This document shows positions 19,877-28,795 of a stretch of DNA of 64,000 nucleotides, piece by piece. The position numbers and the translations under genes are program-made. Source of the DNA: Burkholderiales bacterium. GTDB lineage: Bacteria; Pseudomonadota; Gammaproteobacteria; Burkholderiales; Usitatibacteraceae. Position 1 is the stretch's first letter. Every line of letters starts with the position of its first letter. The notes below the pieces were generated by a model. That model was not told where the DNA came from, searched no databases, and worked only from the letters and a program-made list of their open reading frames with translations. Location: NCBI GenBank assembly GCA_019634955.1, contig JAHCAK010000004.1:58401-122400 (forward strand), read 5' to 3'.

Positions 19877-21724
19877 TCACCAGCCGATGCCGTAGTCCTC
19901 GCCGTGGTTGCTGGAGGCGCCCCAGAAGGTGCCGTGGCGGTGGTCGAGGAGGATCGCGTTCACGGGCCCCGAGGTGCGGTCGCGGAACACGGCGTCGTAG
20001 CCCATGGCCTTCAGCTCCTTCCTCACCCAGGGCGGCGTCGCGTCGTTCAGCAGGATCCGCCCCGGGCGCGACTCGTGCGTCTCGAAGGAAGCGCGCATCT
20101 GGAAGCTGTTGAACCCGGGCGCCTCGGCCGCCTCCTGCGGCGTCATGCCGAACTCGGCGATGTTGAGGAAATACTGCAGCAGGTCCTGGTCCTGGCCGTC
20201 GCCGCCCTGCACGGCGAAGGCGAGCCACGGGCGCCCGTCCTTCAGGGCGATGCTGGGCGTGAGCGTCACGCGCGGCTGGCGGCCCGGCCCCACCACGTTG
20301 AAGGGATTCTCGGCCGGGTCGGTGACGAAGCTCTGCATGCGCTGCGAGAGGCCGATGCCGGTGTCACCCGCGATCACCGCCGGCACCCAGCCGCCGCTCG
20401 GGGTGACGGAGACGACCCACCCCTCCTTGTCCGCCGCGATCACCGAGGTGGTCCCGGCGTAGAAGGCGGCCTCGAAGGCGGCGTCGTTCGCGGCCATGGG
20501 CGTGCCGCCCGTGGACGGCCCCTTGCGGCGCGGCTCGTGCCAGCGCTTGAGCAGGTCGAGGTACGGGTTCGCGCCGCCCTGGAACCGGTAGGGGTCCCCG
20601 GGCGCGGCCTTGGCGTCGTTTCGCCGCGGGTCGACGAGCTTGGCTCGCTCCCGGGCATAGTCCTTGGAGAGGAGCCCCGCGACGGGCTCCTCGGGCGGCG
20701 CGTGCACGTCGCCGTAGTAGAAGTCGCGGTCGGCGTAGGCGAGGTTCATCGCCTGGTAGACGGTGTGGATGTAGCGGGCGCTGTTGTAGCCCATCGCCTT
20801 CAGGTCGAAGTTCTCGAGGATGTTGAGCGCCTGCAGCATCACCGGGCCCTGCGTCCAAGCCGTGAGCTTGAACACCTCGTGGCCCCGGTACGAGGTGGAA
20901 ACGGGCTCCTCGAGGCGCACCCGCCAGTTCGCGAGGTCGGCCTCGGTGAAGAGCCCGCCCTGCGCGCGCACGCTCGCCACGAGCGCGCGAGCGATGTCGC
21001 CGCGGTAGAAGCGGTCCTGCGCGGCGAGGATCGCCTCCTTGCGCGATTTCCCGGCCGCGAGCGCCGCCTTCTCCGCCTCGACCAGCTTGCGCAGCGTCGC
21101 CGCGAGCTCGGGCTGGCGGAAGATCTCGCCCGCCTCGGGGGCGTGGTGGCCCTCGCGCGGCAGCATGATCCGCTTCGAGTCGGGCCACTGCAGGAGCCTG
21201 TCGCGCTGGCGCTCGATGTAGCTCGCCGTCTGCGCCTCGATGGGGTACCCGTCCGCGAGGCGGATGGCGGGCTCGAGCACCTCGGCGAGCGGGAGCCGGC
21301 CCCACTCGGCCAGCATCGTCATGATCCCGCCCGGCGTGCCGGGCGTCACCGCCGCGAGCGGCCCGTAGGGCGGCGGGTGGTCCATGCCCTTCGATCGGAA
21401 GAACTCCGCAGTGGCCCCGGCGGGCGCCACGCCGAGCGCGTTCACGCCCGTCACCTTGCGCGCGTGCGGGTTCCACACCAGCGCCTGCGTCTCGCCGCCC
21501 CAGTGCAGCACGTCCCACATCGTGGCGGTCGCCGCGATCATGGCGCAGGCCGCGTCGACCGCGTTGCCGCCCTTGAGGAACACCTTCGCCCCCGCCGCCG
21601 CCCCGAGCGGCTTGCCCGTCACCGCCATCCACTCCTGCCCGTGCAGCGGCGGCTTCTGCGTGCGCTGCGCCCACGCGCCGGCCGGCAGCGCCGCCAGCAG
21701 CAAGACCACGATCCACCTGGCCAT
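19877..21724 (-). CDS. Gamma-glutamyltransferase-family exported enzyme
   Basis: Ntn-hydrolase precursor of 615 residues with a signal peptide (MARWIVVLLLAALPAGAWAQ). Family blocks include FLKGGNAVDAACAMIAAT, AAVTPGTPGGIMTMLAEWG and, at the expected autocleavage point near residue 425, AGTTSVIAADKEGWVVS, where the first or second Thr should become the nucleophile. SGGWVPAV replaces the usual glycine-rich oxyanion segment. It resembles the GGT-like branch rather than classical E. coli Ggt, so the substrate (glutathione, other gamma-glutamyl amides, cephalosporin-like) is open. Its ATG overlaps the stop of the DUF885 gene, so both exported peptidases are probably co-translated. Confidence 0.88.
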   Translation of the reverse strand: MARWIVVLLLAALPAGAWAQRTQKPPLHGQEWMAVTGKPLGAAAGAKVFLKGGNAVDAACAMIAATATMWDVLHWGGETQALVWNPHARKVTGVNALGVAPAGATAEFFRSKGMDHPPPYGPLAAVTPGTPGGIMTMLAEWGRLPLAEVLEPAIRLADGYPIEAQTASYIERQRDRLLQWPDSKRIMLPREGHHAPEAGEIFRQPELAATLRKLVEAEKAALAAGKSRKEAILAAQDRFYRGDIARALVASVRAQGGLFTEADLANWRVRLEEPVSTSYRGHEVFKLTAWTQGPVMLQALNILENFDLKAMGYNSARYIHTVYQAMNLAYADRDFYYGDVHAPPEEPVAGLLSKDYARERAKLVDPRRNDAKAAPGDPYRFQGGANPYLDLLKRWHEPRRKGPSTGGTPMAANDAAFEAAFYAGTTSVIAADKEGWVVSVTPSGGWVPAVIAGDTGIGLSQRMQSFVTDPAENPFNVVGPGRQPRVTLTPSIALKDGRPWLAFAVQGGDGQDQDLLQYFLNIAEFGMTPQEAAEAPGFNSFQMRASFETHESRPGRILLNDATPPWVRKELKAMGYDAVFRDRTSGPVNAILLDHRHGTFWGASSNHGEDYGIGW

Positions 21725-23526
21725 CACCCTTTGTCCTTCTCGCGGGCGATCCACTCGTCGATGCGCGCCTCGAGCACGTTGAGCGGCAGCGCCCCGTCGT
21801 CGAGGATCGCGTTGTGGAAGCGGCGCAGGTCGAAGCGCTCGCCCAGCGCCTTCGCGGCCTTCGCGCGCATCGCCTTGATGCGCAGCTCGCCGATCTTGTA
21901 GCCCAGCGCCTGGCCGGGGTTGAGGATGTAGCGGTCGGTCTCGGCGATCGCCGTGGCCTCGTGAAGGCCGGCGTTGTCCGCGAGGTAGCGGATGGCCTGG
22001 TCGCGAGTCCAGCCGAAGGCGTGCAGGCCGGTATCGACCACGAGCCGGCAGGCGCGCCACATTTCCGCGGAGAGGCGCCCGAACTTCGCGTACGGGTCCT
22101 GGTAGAGCCCCATTTCCTCGCCGAGGCTCTCGGCATAGAGCGCCCAGCCCTCGCTGTAGGCCACGAACCCGGCCGCGCGGCGGAAGGCGGGCAGGCCCTT
22201 CAGTTCCTGCGCGCGCGCGATCTGCAGGTGGTGGCCCGGCACGGCCTCGTGCAGCAGCACGGCCTCCATGTCGTACTTCGGGCGCCGCCGCAGGTTGTTG
22301 GCGTTGGCCTCGAAGAAGCCGGCGCGGCTTCCGTCGAGCGCGCCCGCCGTGTAGTGCTCGGCGTTGTCCCCCAGGTAGGCGGGCATGGCGCGGATGCCGT
22401 AGGGAAGCCGCGGCAGCTCGGCGAAGAGCCGTGGCAGCTCCGCGTCGGCGCGCTTGGCGATGTCGCGGTAGTGGCCGAGCATCTCGTCGGCGCTCGCGTG
22501 GTAGAAGCGCGGGTCCGTGCGCAGGAACGCCACGAACGCGTCGAAGCCGCCCTGGAAGCCGGTGGAGGCGATGACGCGCTCCATCTCGGCGCGGATGCGA
22601 GCGACTTCCCGCTTGCCGATCTCGTGGATGGCGGCCGCATCGAGGTCCGTCGTGGTCATGGCCGCGACCAGCATGCGGTAGTAGGCCGCGCCGCCCGGCA
22701 GCTTCGAGGCGGCGAGGTCCTCCCGGCACGCCGGCAGGTACTTCTCCTCCAGGAAGCGCCTGAGCGAGGCGAAGGCCGGGTGGACATGGCGCGAGAGCGC
22801 CTCGCGGCCGGCCATCTCGAGGCGCACCTTCTCCGCCTCGGCCATGCCGGCGGGGAAGCGGCGGAACGGCGCGTAGAGCGCGGTGGCGGCCGGGTCGTCG
22901 CCGGCGAAGGCCCCCACCTGCGCCGGCACGCGCAGCATGGCCGCCCGTGGCGGCACCCACCCCGCGCGCATCGCCGCCTCCATCACCGCGATGGACTCGG
23001 CCACCACCCGCGGCACGGCCTCCAGCCGCTTCAGGTAATGCTCGTAGTCGCGCGCGTCGCGGAAGGGCGTGGCCCGCGCGACCATCGCCAGGAAATTGTG
23101 CGGCCCGAAGGAAGGCGAGACCTGCAGCCACCCGTCGCCCGGGCCGTCACCGAACGGCAGCCCCTCGAAGAGCGCGTTCATCGCGTCGCGGCGGCGCAGG
23201 TCGTCGCGCATCATCGCGTGCGACACGCGGTCCTGGCCGGAGAGCCGCGCCGGGTCGAAGGCCTCCAGCTCGCGCAGCACCACCTTCACGCGCGCCTTGC
23301 GCCGCGCGATGGCCGCGGGGGACTTGTCGTGGAGGCGATCGTTGAACGCGTGGTTGCCCTGCAGGGTGGCGACCTCGGGAAACTCCTCCTGGGCGCGCCG
23401 GAACTCGCGATCGAAGAGCGCGTGAAGGGCCGGGTCGGGGCCGCGGGCGGGGTCGGCCGCGGGCGCGGAGGCGGCCGCGAACGCGCAAAGGCCGACCAGG
23501 GCCACGGAAAGCAGTCGCAAGGACAT
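21724..23526 (-). CDS. DUF885 family exported zinc peptidase
   Basis: 600 residues with a signal peptide (MSLRLLSVALVGLCAFAAASAPAA). The DUF885 metal motif LLHEAVPGHHLQ lies at about residues 424-435, followed by AYSEGWALYAESLG, the usual second part of the active site. GQALGYKIGELRI near the C-terminus is a further conserved block. DUF885 proteins are M3-like, mostly helical metallopeptidases, often periplasmic. The stop overlaps the start of the GGT-like gene as ATGA. Dipeptide or oligopeptide hydrolysis is likely; the natural substrate is unknown. Confidence 0.88.
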   Translation of the reverse strand: MSLRLLSVALVGLCAFAAASAPAADPARGPDPALHALFDREFRRAQEEFPEVATLQGNHAFNDRLHDKSPAAIARRKARVKVVLRELEAFDPARLSGQDRVSHAMMRDDLRRRDAMNALFEGLPFGDGPGDGWLQVSPSFGPHNFLAMVARATPFRDARDYEHYLKRLEAVPRVVAESIAVMEAAMRAGWVPPRAAMLRVPAQVGAFAGDDPAATALYAPFRRFPAGMAEAEKVRLEMAGREALSRHVHPAFASLRRFLEEKYLPACREDLAASKLPGGAAYYRMLVAAMTTTDLDAAAIHEIGKREVARIRAEMERVIASTGFQGGFDAFVAFLRTDPRFYHASADEMLGHYRDIAKRADAELPRLFAELPRLPYGIRAMPAYLGDNAEHYTAGALDGSRAGFFEANANNLRRRPKYDMEAVLLHEAVPGHHLQIARAQELKGLPAFRRAAGFVAYSEGWALYAESLGEEMGLYQDPYAKFGRLSAEMWRACRLVVDTGLHAFGWTRDQAIRYLADNAGLHEATAIAETDRYILNPGQALGYKIGELRIKAMRAKAAKALGERFDLRRFHNAILDDGALPLNVLEARIDEWIAREKDKG

Positions 23527-23552
23527 CGGGAGAGGCTCCGGGCGAAAGGGCG

Positions 23553-24197
23553 TCAGGTTACCCGAAACGCCTGCAGCTCAAGCCCCGAGATGGAAAAGGT
23601 GAGCGGCTCGAGGCGCACGCCGGGCTCGGCGCCCAGCCGGCGCGCCGCTTCCGCGGTGACGAGGATCTCGCCGGCGCGGGCCAGGTCCTCCCCCAGCTTG
23701 TGGGCGACGTTCACCGCGTCGCCGAAGGCGTCGCGCCCGGGAATCAGCAGGAAGCGGCCGAAGTCGATGCCGATGCCGGCCTTGAGAGGCGAGTCGTCCT
23801 CGGCATCGGCCGGCGCGGCGGCGATGGCCTCCCGGATCGCCACGGCGGCGGCCACCGCGTCGCGCGGCTGCGGGAACACCGCGAGCACGTTGTCGGCCTC
23901 GCACTTGACCAGGTCCCCCCCGGCCGCGGCGACGAGGGGCGCGGCCAGGCGCTGCACGCGGCGGATGCGGCAGAGGTGGGGCAGGATGCCGCTTCGCCGC
24001 ACGGAAAGGGAGAAATCCGCCATGTCGAGCGCGAGGACGGCACGCTCGACCTCGAAGCGCCCGAGCAGCCGCAGCCTGGCGGCATCGCGTCCGGGCGGCG
24101 GCAGCTGCATCAACTCGTCGATGAGGGCGTAGAAGGATTCCAAGGCGCGGGCCGCGGGCGAGGCGCCATTCTCGGCCCCGGCGCGACGGCGGGTCAA
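23553..24197 (-). CDS. Class III adenylate/guanylate cyclase-like protein, probably degenerate
   Basis: 214 residues covering little more than one cyclase homology domain. Metal-ligand positions are seen as LALDMADFS and in KCEADNVLAVF (the usual KxEGD-type turn). FGDAVNVAHKLGEDL corresponds to the F/G-D-x-VNxAxRL segment, with the transition-state Asn kept but the Arg replaced by Lys. ILVTAEA then follows, as in normal cyclases. No membrane or HAMP segment is present. It lies 10 bases after the VOC gene and 26 bases before the DUF885 gene. Weak activity or a nucleotide-sensing role are both possible. Confidence 0.7.
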   Translation of the reverse strand: MTRRRAGAENGASPAARALESFYALIDELMQLPPPGRDAARLRLLGRFEVERAVLALDMADFSLSVRRSGILPHLCRIRRVQRLAAPLVAAAGGDLVKCEADNVLAVFPQPRDAVAAAVAIREAIAAAPADAEDDSPLKAGIGIDFGRFLLIPGRDAFGDAVNVAHKLGEDLARAGEILVTAEAARRLGAEPGVRLEPLTFSISGLELQAFRVT

Positions 24198-24207
24198 CGC
24201 GCGGGCT

Positions 24208-24570
24208 TCAGGGCGTCGCGGACTTCCACATCCCCATCACGCGGCCGTCGGGGTCGGCGAAGAGCGAGAACGACCCCATGCCCGGCACCTCCTGCTCCTC
24301 CACGACGATGCGTCCGCCGGCCTCCACGACGCGGCGGCGGAACGCGGCGAGGTCGTCCACGGCGATGTAGAGCGCCATGTTGCCCGGCCAGGGCCCCTCG
24401 TCGGGCTTCATGATCCCGCCGTCGATGCCGCCCTCGCCGCCCGTCCTCACGAAGCGGTAGTCCATCGCCGGCATGGCCTGGACCTCCCAGGCGAAGACGC
24501 GCGCGTAGAAATCGGCGGCGCGCTGCGGGTCCTTCGACCAAAGCTCCCAGTGGACGACGGGCATGCCCAT
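24208..24570 (-). CDS. VOC (glyoxalase/bleomycin-resistance fold) family protein
   Basis: 120 residues forming one pair of beta-alpha-beta-beta-beta modules: VVHWELWSKDPQRAADFYARVFAWEV begins the first, and ALYIAVDDLAAFRRRVVEAGGRIV the second. The C-terminal SFSLFADPDGRVMGMW supplies the usual late metal or substrate ligands. The start is MGMPVVHW because AAGGAG lies just upstream; an in-frame ATG farther out gives an implausible Arg/Ala-rich leader. First gene of the six-gene minus-strand run and divergent from the double-glycine peptide gene. Reaction unknown. Confidence 0.82.
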   Translation of the reverse strand: MGMPVVHWELWSKDPQRAADFYARVFAWEVQAMPAMDYRFVRTGGEGGIDGGIMKPDEGPWPGNMALYIAVDDLAAFRRRVVEAGGRIVVEEQEVPGMGSFSLFADPDGRVMGMWKSATP

Positions 24571-24689
24571 GGCGGACTCCTTCCGGATCGGGTCGGGAAA
24601 GCGCCGATTGTGGGCGGCGCCGGCTGCCCGCGCTTGACGATGTGTTACCGGCCCGCGCCCCGGCATGAAAACTATTTTTAGTTACCCTA

Positions 24690-24719
24690 TTGACATTATT
24701 AGATTAACAAGTGTATTAG
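24690..24719 (+). promoter_or_regulatory. Strong-looking sigma-70 promoter in an AT-rich island
   Basis: Consensus TTGACA (24690-24695), an 18-base spacer, then TATTAG (24714-24719). It lies in an AT-rich patch (about 24665-24721) that stands out against the GC-rich surroundings and precedes the 53-residue peptide gene by about 60 bases. The rest of the gap back to the VOC gene holds no gene I can support. Confidence 0.65.
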
Positions 24720-24778
24720 TAGCGCCGGGAGCGCCGCACCGGCTCCCGGCCCAACCACCCATAACGAAAGGAATCCAG

Positions 24779-24940
24779 ATGGACACCATCAGGATCGCTG
24801 TCGCGCACACGTTCGAGACCACCGACCAACCCGCCATCGCGCCCGCGGACGCGCAAAGCCCCGAGCGGGGCCTGCGCAGCCTCGCGGACTGGGAGCTTCT
24901 CCTGGTCGGTGGCGGGGACTTCGAGCCCGAGTGGCCCTAG
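24779..24940 (+). CDS. 53-residue peptide with a double-glycine leader motif
   Basis: Small gene with a GAAAGGA ribosome site just ahead of the ATG. The first 30 residues are unremarkable. Residues 31-46 read GLRSLADWELLLVGGG. Counting back from G46 this gives G-1, G-2, V-4, L-7, E-8 and L-12, the full consensus of leaders cut by PCAT-type peptidase-transporters. Only DFEPEWP follows, so a processed product would be a 7-residue acidic, aromatic peptide. There is no Cys and no obvious modification enzyme nearby, and no C39-peptidase transporter in this window. An upstream in-frame ATG near 24665 sits in front of the promoter and is not used here. The coding call rests on promoter, ribosome site and motif. 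Confidence 0.6.
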   Translation: MDTIRIAVAHTFETTDQPAIAPADAQSPERGLRSLADWELLLVGGGDFEPEWP

Positions 24941-24968
24941 GCGGGCCCGGGCGAAATCCCCGGAGGAA

Positions 24969-24993
24969 CCGCGGCGGCCTTGCGCCGCCGCGG
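24969..24993. terminator. Hairpin between convergent genes
   Basis: CCGCGGCGG (24969-24977) pairs perfectly with CCGCCGCGG (24985-24993) around a 7-base loop. It sits between the ends of the peptide gene and the facing LuxR-type gene. No T tract follows, so termination is likely but not certain. Confidence 0.45.
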
Positions 24994-25007
24994 GAATCGC
25001 CCGGCCG

Positions 25008-25994
25008 CTAGGCCTGGGCTGCTGCGGTACGGCGCGCCGCCTTCCGGGCGGTGCGCCCCGCCGGGGCGCGCCCGACCGGCGTGGTGGGCGAAGGCAGGGT
25101 GGCGTCCCGGTAGAGCGGGCGCTCCCCCATCGCGTGCAGCTGCTGGCGAACCGATTCCGCCTCGGCGAGGATCGCGTTGGCGGTCATGCACGCGCGGTCG
25201 CGGTCCTTGGCGCCGCGGTAGGCCCAGTAGAGCGCGACCATCGCGGCATGCCGCGGGACGGGCTTGGACGCGCTTTCCGAGGCCAGCCGATGCAGCGCCG
25301 CGAGGCCGGCATCGGGGCGGGCATCCGTCGCCTCGCGCACGGCGGCGAGCAGCGCGACGTCCTTCGCCGTCAGCCCGGGGCGGCCCTTGCGCCGCCGCAC
25401 GACCTGGCCGGTGACGCGGTCGGCCGCGCGCGTGAACCCGCCCAGGCGCAGCATGCAGGCGAGCAGCACGCAATCCGGCGGCGATTCCACGAGCACCCGG
25501 GCGACCTGGTCCTCGTCGTAGAGCCGCTTCGCGTAGGCGAAGTCGCCGCGCAGCATCGCCTCCCACAGCAGCCGCGATTGGGCGCGTCGGCGCCCGGCCT
25601 TCGGGTCGGCCTCCTCGCCCTTGAGACGGTTGGCCACCTCCCATACCCGGCCATACGCGCCCAGGAAGATGCTCATCGCGCCCAGCGCGGCCTGAAGGTC
25701 CTGGCGCAACGCGATGTCCCCGAAGGTCTCCTCCGGCGGCGGGCCCTCGGCCGCCTCCGCGCCGCCCCCGCCCAGCGCGACTGTCCGCGCGCCCTCCTCC
25801 TTCAGCCGGTCGAAGTACCAGATCACGGCGCTGGTCTTGTTGCCCACGCCGAGCTTCTTGTAGAGCCCGTGCAGGTAGACGCGCATGGTGCCCTCGCGAT
25901 ACCCGAGCCTCTCGGCGATCGTGCGGTTGGAGGAGCCCTGCGCCAGGAGTTCGAGCATCTGGCGGTCGCGGTCGTTGATTTCGGTGGTTTTCAT
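25008..25994 (-). CDS. Transcriptional regulator with N-terminal LuxR-type HTH
   Basis: 328 residues. Residues about 5-62 are a GerE/LuxR helix-turn-helix (DRDRQMLELLAQGSSNRTIA, then GTMRVYLHGLYKKLGVGNKT). It lies at the N-terminus instead of the usual C-terminal place. The remainder is a helical region without a known sensor: ALRQDLQAALGAMSIFLGAYGRVW, a basic stretch, YAKRLYDEDQVARVLVE, and a tail rich in Ala/Arg. The ATG overlaps the stop of the TPR/HD-GYP gene, so the two are translationally coupled. No receiver domain or autoinducer domain is visible. DNA binding is likely; the signal is unknown. Confidence 0.8.
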   Translation of the reverse strand: MKTTEINDRDRQMLELLAQGSSNRTIAERLGYREGTMRVYLHGLYKKLGVGNKTSAVIWYFDRLKEEGARTVALGGGGAEAAEGPPPEETFGDIALRQDLQAALGAMSIFLGAYGRVWEVANRLKGEEADPKAGRRRAQSRLLWEAMLRGDFAYAKRLYDEDQVARVLVESPPDCVLLACMLRLGGFTRAADRVTGQVVRRRKGRPGLTAKDVALLAAVREATDARPDAGLAALHRLASESASKPVPRHAAMVALYWAYRGAKDRDRACMTANAILAEAESVRQQLHAMGERPLYRDATLPSPTTPVGRAPAGRTARKAARRTAAAQA

Positions 25995-27769
25995 CAGATG
26001 AAGCCCCTGTCGTCGTGAAGTGAAGTGACCAGTTCCTGGAAGCTCTCCAGCCCGGCGATGGTGGCGGTGTCCAGCCCCAGGTCCGCCGTCTCGTCGCGGA
26101 TCATCGACGCGAAGGCGTCGACGAGCTCCGGGTCGAAGTGGTTGCCCGCGCCGCGGCGAAGCTCGCCCAGCGCCTCGTCCATCGTCATCGCCGGGCCCGC
26201 GTCGAGGCCGCAGACCATCGAGTCGTAGGCGTCGGCCACCGCGCAGATCCGCGCCGGCAGCGGGATGAAGCGGCCGCCGACGCGCTCCGGGTAGCCTGCG
26301 CCGTCCCAGCGCGCATGGTGGTACCGGGCGATGTCGCGCGCGAGCAGGATGCGCGGGTGGCCGTCGTCGCGCAGGATCTCCGCCCCGGCCTCGGTGTGGC
26401 GCTCCACGAGCGCGCGCTCGGCGTCGGTGAACCCGCCCTTCTTCGCGAGGATCGCCTCGGGCACCGAGGCGAGGCCGATGTCGTGAAGCTCGGCGGCAAG
26501 CCCGACCTCGAGGGCCTGCAGCGGAGGCAGGCCGCGCGCGAGCGCCAGCGCCTTGGAAAGCGCGCCCACGCGAATGCCGTGCCAGCCGGTGCTGTCCATG
26601 CGCAACACCGCGGCGACCCCCAGCCGCTGGTAGGTCTTCCAGTCTTCCGGCTCCCCCGGGGGGCGCAACCGCGGCGCGAGCCGGGCTCGGGCCTGCTCCT
26701 GGATGGGGTCCAGCCCCGACGCGGCCGCATCGAACAGGCCCATGAGCTCCACGTGGCCGCGGGCGCGGTCGATCGCGTCCCGGTAGACGTGGTCGGAGAG
26801 CTCCTGCAGCCTCAGCATGGCGCGCTCGGGGTAGCCGGCGGCCTCCTCGGCCCGCGCGATGCAGGCGAGCGCGTCGCGAAGCGACCCGGGAACGGTGCGC
26901 GCCCGGGCCAGCGCGTCTTCCAGCCGCGTGAGGGCGATGTCGGCCTGGCCCTGCGCGATCTCGAAGCTCGCCGTGGCCATCGCCGCGGCAACTTGCGTGC
27001 GGGTGGCGGGCGTCGAGCGGGCCAGGGCCGCGATCGCCTCGACGTGGGGCCGTGCCTCCTCCACCCGACCAAGGGCGATGAGCAGCCAGACGAGGTTTCG
27101 GCGCAGGAGCACGGCCGCGTGGGGGGCCTCCTCGGCCCACGCCGGGACGGCTTCCCGCAACGCGGCCTCCGCGTGGCGCAGGCCCGCCTCCGGGTCGCCC
27201 AGGTGGTAGTGGGCGTTGGCGAGGTTCAGGCACGCGGTGAACCGGACATGGACCGGGGGCGGCTCTTCCGCCACGACGGCCAGCGCCCGGCGGAAGCCCC
27301 GCGCCGCGAGGCCGTAGTTGCCGGTCACCGAGAGCGCGTGGCCGATGTTGTTCCACACGCCCGCGAGCCCCGTGACGCTGCCCTCGGCCTGCGCCAGCCG
27401 GAGCGCGCGCAGGTGGTACTCGAGCCCCCCGACGACATCCACGGAATCGGCGGCGAGCAGGCCGCAGACACCGGCCGCGCGCCGTTCCAGCACGGGGTCG
27501 CGCGCCTCGACGGCGTGATCGAGCAAGGCTTGCCCGAGGGCCAGCGCCTCGGTCGACCTGCCGCTGCCGTACAGGCGGCGGCAGAAGGCCATCACGGCCT
27601 CGGCGAGGACCAGCCGCTCGGCGGCGGGAAGGGGGTGGCGCAGCGAGGCCGCCAGGGGCGCCAGCGCCCGGACGAGGCCCGGCCGGTCGAGCTGCATGGC
27701 GACGGGGCCGAGCGCTTCCAGCACGTCCAGCGGCTTGGGGCGGATTCCGGTTCCCGGGTCGGATGTCAA
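25994..27769 (-). CDS. TPR-repeat HD-GYP domain protein (putative c-di-GMP phosphodiesterase)
   Basis: 591 residues. Residues about 40-350 are helical TPR-like repeats (for example GVWNNIGHALSVTGNYGLAA and FTACLNLANAHYHLGDPEAG). The C-terminal HD-GYP domain keeps AELHDIGLASVP (HD near residue 429), VERHTEAGAEIL, YHHARWDGAGYPER (GYP near 491), ARICAVADAYDSM and HFDPELVDAF. These are the metal and substrate residues of active enzymes. No membrane segment. The start given is TTG with no clear ribosome site; an ATG 24 codons later is an alternative. Its stop overlaps the LuxR-type regulator start, suggesting that c-di-GMP or stress input is tied to that regulator. Confidence 0.87.
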   Translation of the reverse strand: MTSDPGTGIRPKPLDVLEALGPVAMQLDRPGLVRALAPLAASLRHPLPAAERLVLAEAVMAFCRRLYGSGRSTEALALGQALLDHAVEARDPVLERRAAGVCGLLAADSVDVVGGLEYHLRALRLAQAEGSVTGLAGVWNNIGHALSVTGNYGLAARGFRRALAVVAEEPPPVHVRFTACLNLANAHYHLGDPEAGLRHAEAALREAVPAWAEEAPHAAVLLRRNLVWLLIALGRVEEARPHVEAIAALARSTPATRTQVAAAMATASFEIAQGQADIALTRLEDALARARTVPGSLRDALACIARAEEAAGYPERAMLRLQELSDHVYRDAIDRARGHVELMGLFDAAASGLDPIQEQARARLAPRLRPPGEPEDWKTYQRLGVAAVLRMDSTGWHGIRVGALSKALALARGLPPLQALEVGLAAELHDIGLASVPEAILAKKGGFTDAERALVERHTEAGAEILRDDGHPRILLARDIARYHHARWDGAGYPERVGGRFIPLPARICAVADAYDSMVCGLDAGPAMTMDEALGELRRGAGNHFDPELVDAFASMIRDETADLGLDTATIAGLESFQELVTSLHDDRGFI

Positions 27770-27874
27770 GGCAAGGACTTGCTGCGCGTTAACTGGCTTG
27801 GGGACCCATTCTACGCATGTAGGAAACCGGCGGGAAGCACCCTTACGCCCCCTGTGCCGGGGGGTCCGGGGCGC

Positions 27875-28794
<920 letters not shown>

Positions 28795-28795
<1 letters not shown>

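Noticed and set aside
24665..24778. Longer version of the double-glycine peptide starting near 24665
   Set aside because: That ATG lies upstream of the consensus promoter and lacks a ribosome site. GAAAGGA precedes the ATG at 24779.
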